Assembly: GCA_016875155.1 (NCBI GenBank)
Contig: VGSD01000081.1
Coordinates: 1-9,159, forward strand
Origin: Deltaproteobacteria bacterium
GTDB taxonomy: Bacteria; Desulfobacterota; BSN033; UBA1163
Reading direction: 5' to 3'
Length of the DNA stretch: 9,159 bases
Shown here one piece after another: positions 7,634 to 9,159 of the stretch (positions within the stretch are counted from its first letter, which is position 1; each line of letters starts with the position of its first letter). Position numbers and translations under genes: made by a program. A model generated the notes under the pieces. It was given only the letters and a program-made list of their open reading frames with translations, did no database searches and was not told the DNA's origin.

Positions 7634-8878
7634 ATGCATTACAAGGACTGGGTTAAAAATGAATTTATGAAATTGAGCCAATCGCTCGGTTTCCAATACA
7701 TCCCTGGTCAGGAGATACAAAACCGCCTCAAAAGAGTCAGGGATGGAATGAAGAAGCAGGGAATTGAGTCGCTCCTCGTTATTCAGAAGATGGACTTCTA
7801 CTACCTCTCAGGAACGACGCAGGATGGTTTTCTCTTCTTACCTTTAGAGGGAAAACCTCTTCTCATGATCAAAAGAGAGTTGGAACGGGCGAGGGTGGAA
7901 TCGCCTATTGATGATGTGGTCTCATTCAAATCAATCCGTGATCTTCCTCTGCTCATTCAAAAGCGTCGAAAAAAACTCCCCCGGAATATGGGACTGGAAT
8001 TTGATCTTCTTCCGGTTAGGGACTATTTCAAATTTCAGGAGATCTTTCCTCGTATCACCCTGAAGGATAGTTCCTCTGTGTTTAGGGAGGCTCGTAAAAT
8101 TAAATCAGACTTCGAAATCGATTTGATGAGAAGGGCAGGAGAGATTGGAAAGAAGGTTTACGAGGAGGTAAGAGGAGTCCTGAAAGAGGGAATGACAGAG
8201 ATTGAACTTGGGGGATTGATGGAGGCAGTTGCAAAGAAGCATGGACATGAGGGACTTCTCAGGGTGAGGTCACTTAATTACCAGGCTTACTCCTGGCATA
8301 TCCTGAGCGGGCCCATAGGTGGAATCGTGAGCCAGTCAGATTCTCCCATGGGCGGGCTCGGGCTTTCCCCTGCTTTTCCAGTTGGAGCCAGTCTGAGAAA
8401 GATGAGAGCCCGTGAGCCGATTCTCGTTGACTTCGGGATCTGTTATCACGGTTATCAGGCAGACCAAACCCGGATGTTTTCAATCGGAAGAATGAAAAAG
8501 AAATTTATCAATGCCTACCAGGCTTGTTGTGAGATCCATGATGCAGTGCTTGAAGAAGTAAGGCCAGGAGCGGATTGTGAGGCAATCTTCGCGAAGACTC
8601 TTAGGTTGGCAAAGAAACTGGGATACAAAGACAGTTACCTGGGACCGCCAGAGCTCCAAACCCGCTTTATTGGACATGGGATCGGTCTTGAATTGAACGA
8701 ATTGCCATTCATCGCCCAGGGCCATTCTTATCCTCTCGAAGAAGGAATGACTGTTGCAGTCGAGCCGAAGATTGTCTTTCCCGGAGAAGGAGCCGTGGGG
8801 ATTGAGAATACGGTGGTAGTTACGAAGAATGGTTACAAGATCCTAACCCCCACTGAACAAGAGATATTTCAGGTGTAG
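7634..8878 (+). CDS. M24-family metallopeptidase (Xaa-Pro aminopeptidase/creatinase-like)
   Basis: 414 residues from the ATG at 7634, with GAGGAG (7623-7628) five bases upstream. An N-terminal creatinase-type domain (about 27-150) precedes the pita-bread catalytic domain (about 160-410). All five dinuclear-metal ligands are visible: D266 in VDFG, D277 in ADQTR, H348 in GHGIGLELNE, E377 in VEP and E391 in GIENT. It is expected to bind two Mn, Co or Fe ions and most probably to cleave Xaa-Pro bonds of cytoplasmic peptides. M24 also includes non-peptidase hydrolases and lyases, so the substrate is uncertain. The segment between His222 and the first metal Asp is about 43 residues (with GGLGLSPAFPVGAS), longer than in classical PepP. 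It sits 76 bp after the unknown gene on the same strand and ends 8 bp from the convergent gene. Confidence 0.93.
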   Translation: MHYKDWVKNEFMKLSQSLGFQYIPGQEIQNRLKRVRDGMKKQGIESLLVIQKMDFYYLSGTTQDGFLFLPLEGKPLLMIKRELERARVESPIDDVVSFKSIRDLPLLIQKRRKKLPRNMGLEFDLLPVRDYFKFQEIFPRITLKDSSSVFREARKIKSDFEIDLMRRAGEIGKKVYEEVRGVLKEGMTEIELGGLMEAVAKKHGHEGLLRVRSLNYQAYSWHILSGPIGGIVSQSDSPMGGLGLSPAFPVGASLRKMRAREPILVDFGICYHGYQADQTRMFSIGRMKKKFINAYQACCEIHDAVLEEVRPGADCEAIFAKTLRLAKKLGYKDSYLGPPELQTRFIGHGIGLELNELPFIAQGHSYPLEEGMTVAVEPKIVFPGEGAVGIENTVVVTKNGYKILTPTEQEIFQV

Positions 8879-8886
8879 ATTGATAT

Positions 8887-9159
8887 TTATTCAAATTCAC
8901 CATCCCATAACCGCTCGATAAACATCTGCCAGGGTAGCGCCTCAATATTTTTTGACAACTGGCGGGGCTGTTTTTCCAAACATACGATAAAACATTTTTT
9001 AACCGGTCCGTCTTCTAATAGAGCTTGCAACCCGCCAATATCGCCTTCATGGATGCGGGATGTGCCTTTAATTTCTATCGCCAGTTTTTTGTCGCCCAGA
9101 ATGAAGTCAACTTCACGGCCGGTTGATGTCCGCCAAAAAGTAATGGGCATGTCGGGATT
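8887..9159 (-). CDS. AAA_14/DUF4143-type ATPase, C-terminal part only (5' end outside the window)
   Basis: The last 90 or so residues of a minus-strand gene are visible. The frame stays open to the right window edge, so the ATG at 9150 is most likely internal. The segment FWRTSTGREVDFILG followed by LAIEIKGT is the hallmark of the DUF4143 domain, a PD-(D/E)XK-nuclease-like C-terminal region found behind an N-terminal AAA ATPase in proteins of roughly 380-430 residues. The acidic residues and the ExK (EIK) are present. The cellular role of these abundant, frequently transferred proteins is not settled. Every Arg codon here is CGN and every Lys codon is AAA, unlike the AGA/AGG- and AAG-rich neighbours, which suggests a separate origin. 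It converges on the peptidase gene with an 8-bp gap and no visible terminator. Confidence 0.85.
   Translation of the reverse strand, partial: NPDMPITFWRTSTGREVDFILGDKKLAIEIKGTSRIHEGDIGGLQALLEDGPVKKCFIVCLEKQPRQLSKNIEALPWQMFIERLWDGEFE

Overview
The window reads as chromosomal DNA of an anaerobic, Gram-negative-type bacterium, most likely of the Desulfobacterota (the former Deltaproteobacteria: sulfate reducers and syntrophs). This placement is inferred from the mix of a tungsten-type aldehyde:ferredoxin oxidoreductase (AOR), a MoaD-like protein, a multi-PAS cytoplasmic histidine kinase and an AMP-forming acetyl-CoA synthetase, plus moderate GC and frequent AGA/AGG arginine codons. No marker gene is present to prove it.

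Layout, left to right: (1) an AOR-family gene that enters from the left edge (its N-terminus is outside the window). (2) A 209-bp gap almost filled by a nested inverted-repeat element of about 175 bp with mutually exclusive helices. It ends just before the ribosome binding site of (3), a small MoaD/ThiS-type sulfur-carrier gene with a TTG start. (4) A soluble sensor histidine kinase with four PAS domains, the first two being a clear tandem duplication. (5) A complete acetyl-CoA synthetase. (6) A 49-nt long-stem hairpin directly ahead of (7) an unrecognised 266-residue protein. (8) An M24-family metallopeptidase with all five metal ligands. (9) On the opposite strand, the C-terminal part of an ATPase of the AAA_14/DUF4143 type, which runs off the right edge and whose codon usage differs from the rest.

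How the genes may work together: AOR uses a tungsten- or molybdenum-bis-pterin cofactor, and a MoaD-like carrier supplies the dithiolene sulfur for such cofactors, so genes 1 and 3 form a plausible functional pair. AOR interconverts aldehydes and carboxylic acids with ferredoxin, and acetyl-CoA synthetase activates acetate, so the region has a carboxylate/aldehyde metabolism flavour. The histidine kinase has no response regulator beside it. The two most interesting items are the structured element between AOR and the MoaD-like gene, which looks like a candidate cis-regulatory RNA, and the conserved-looking but unassigned 266-residue protein after acetyl-CoA synthetase. No CRISPR array, tRNA, rRNA, phage gene or insertion sequence was seen, and no stretch over 300 bases lacks a gene.
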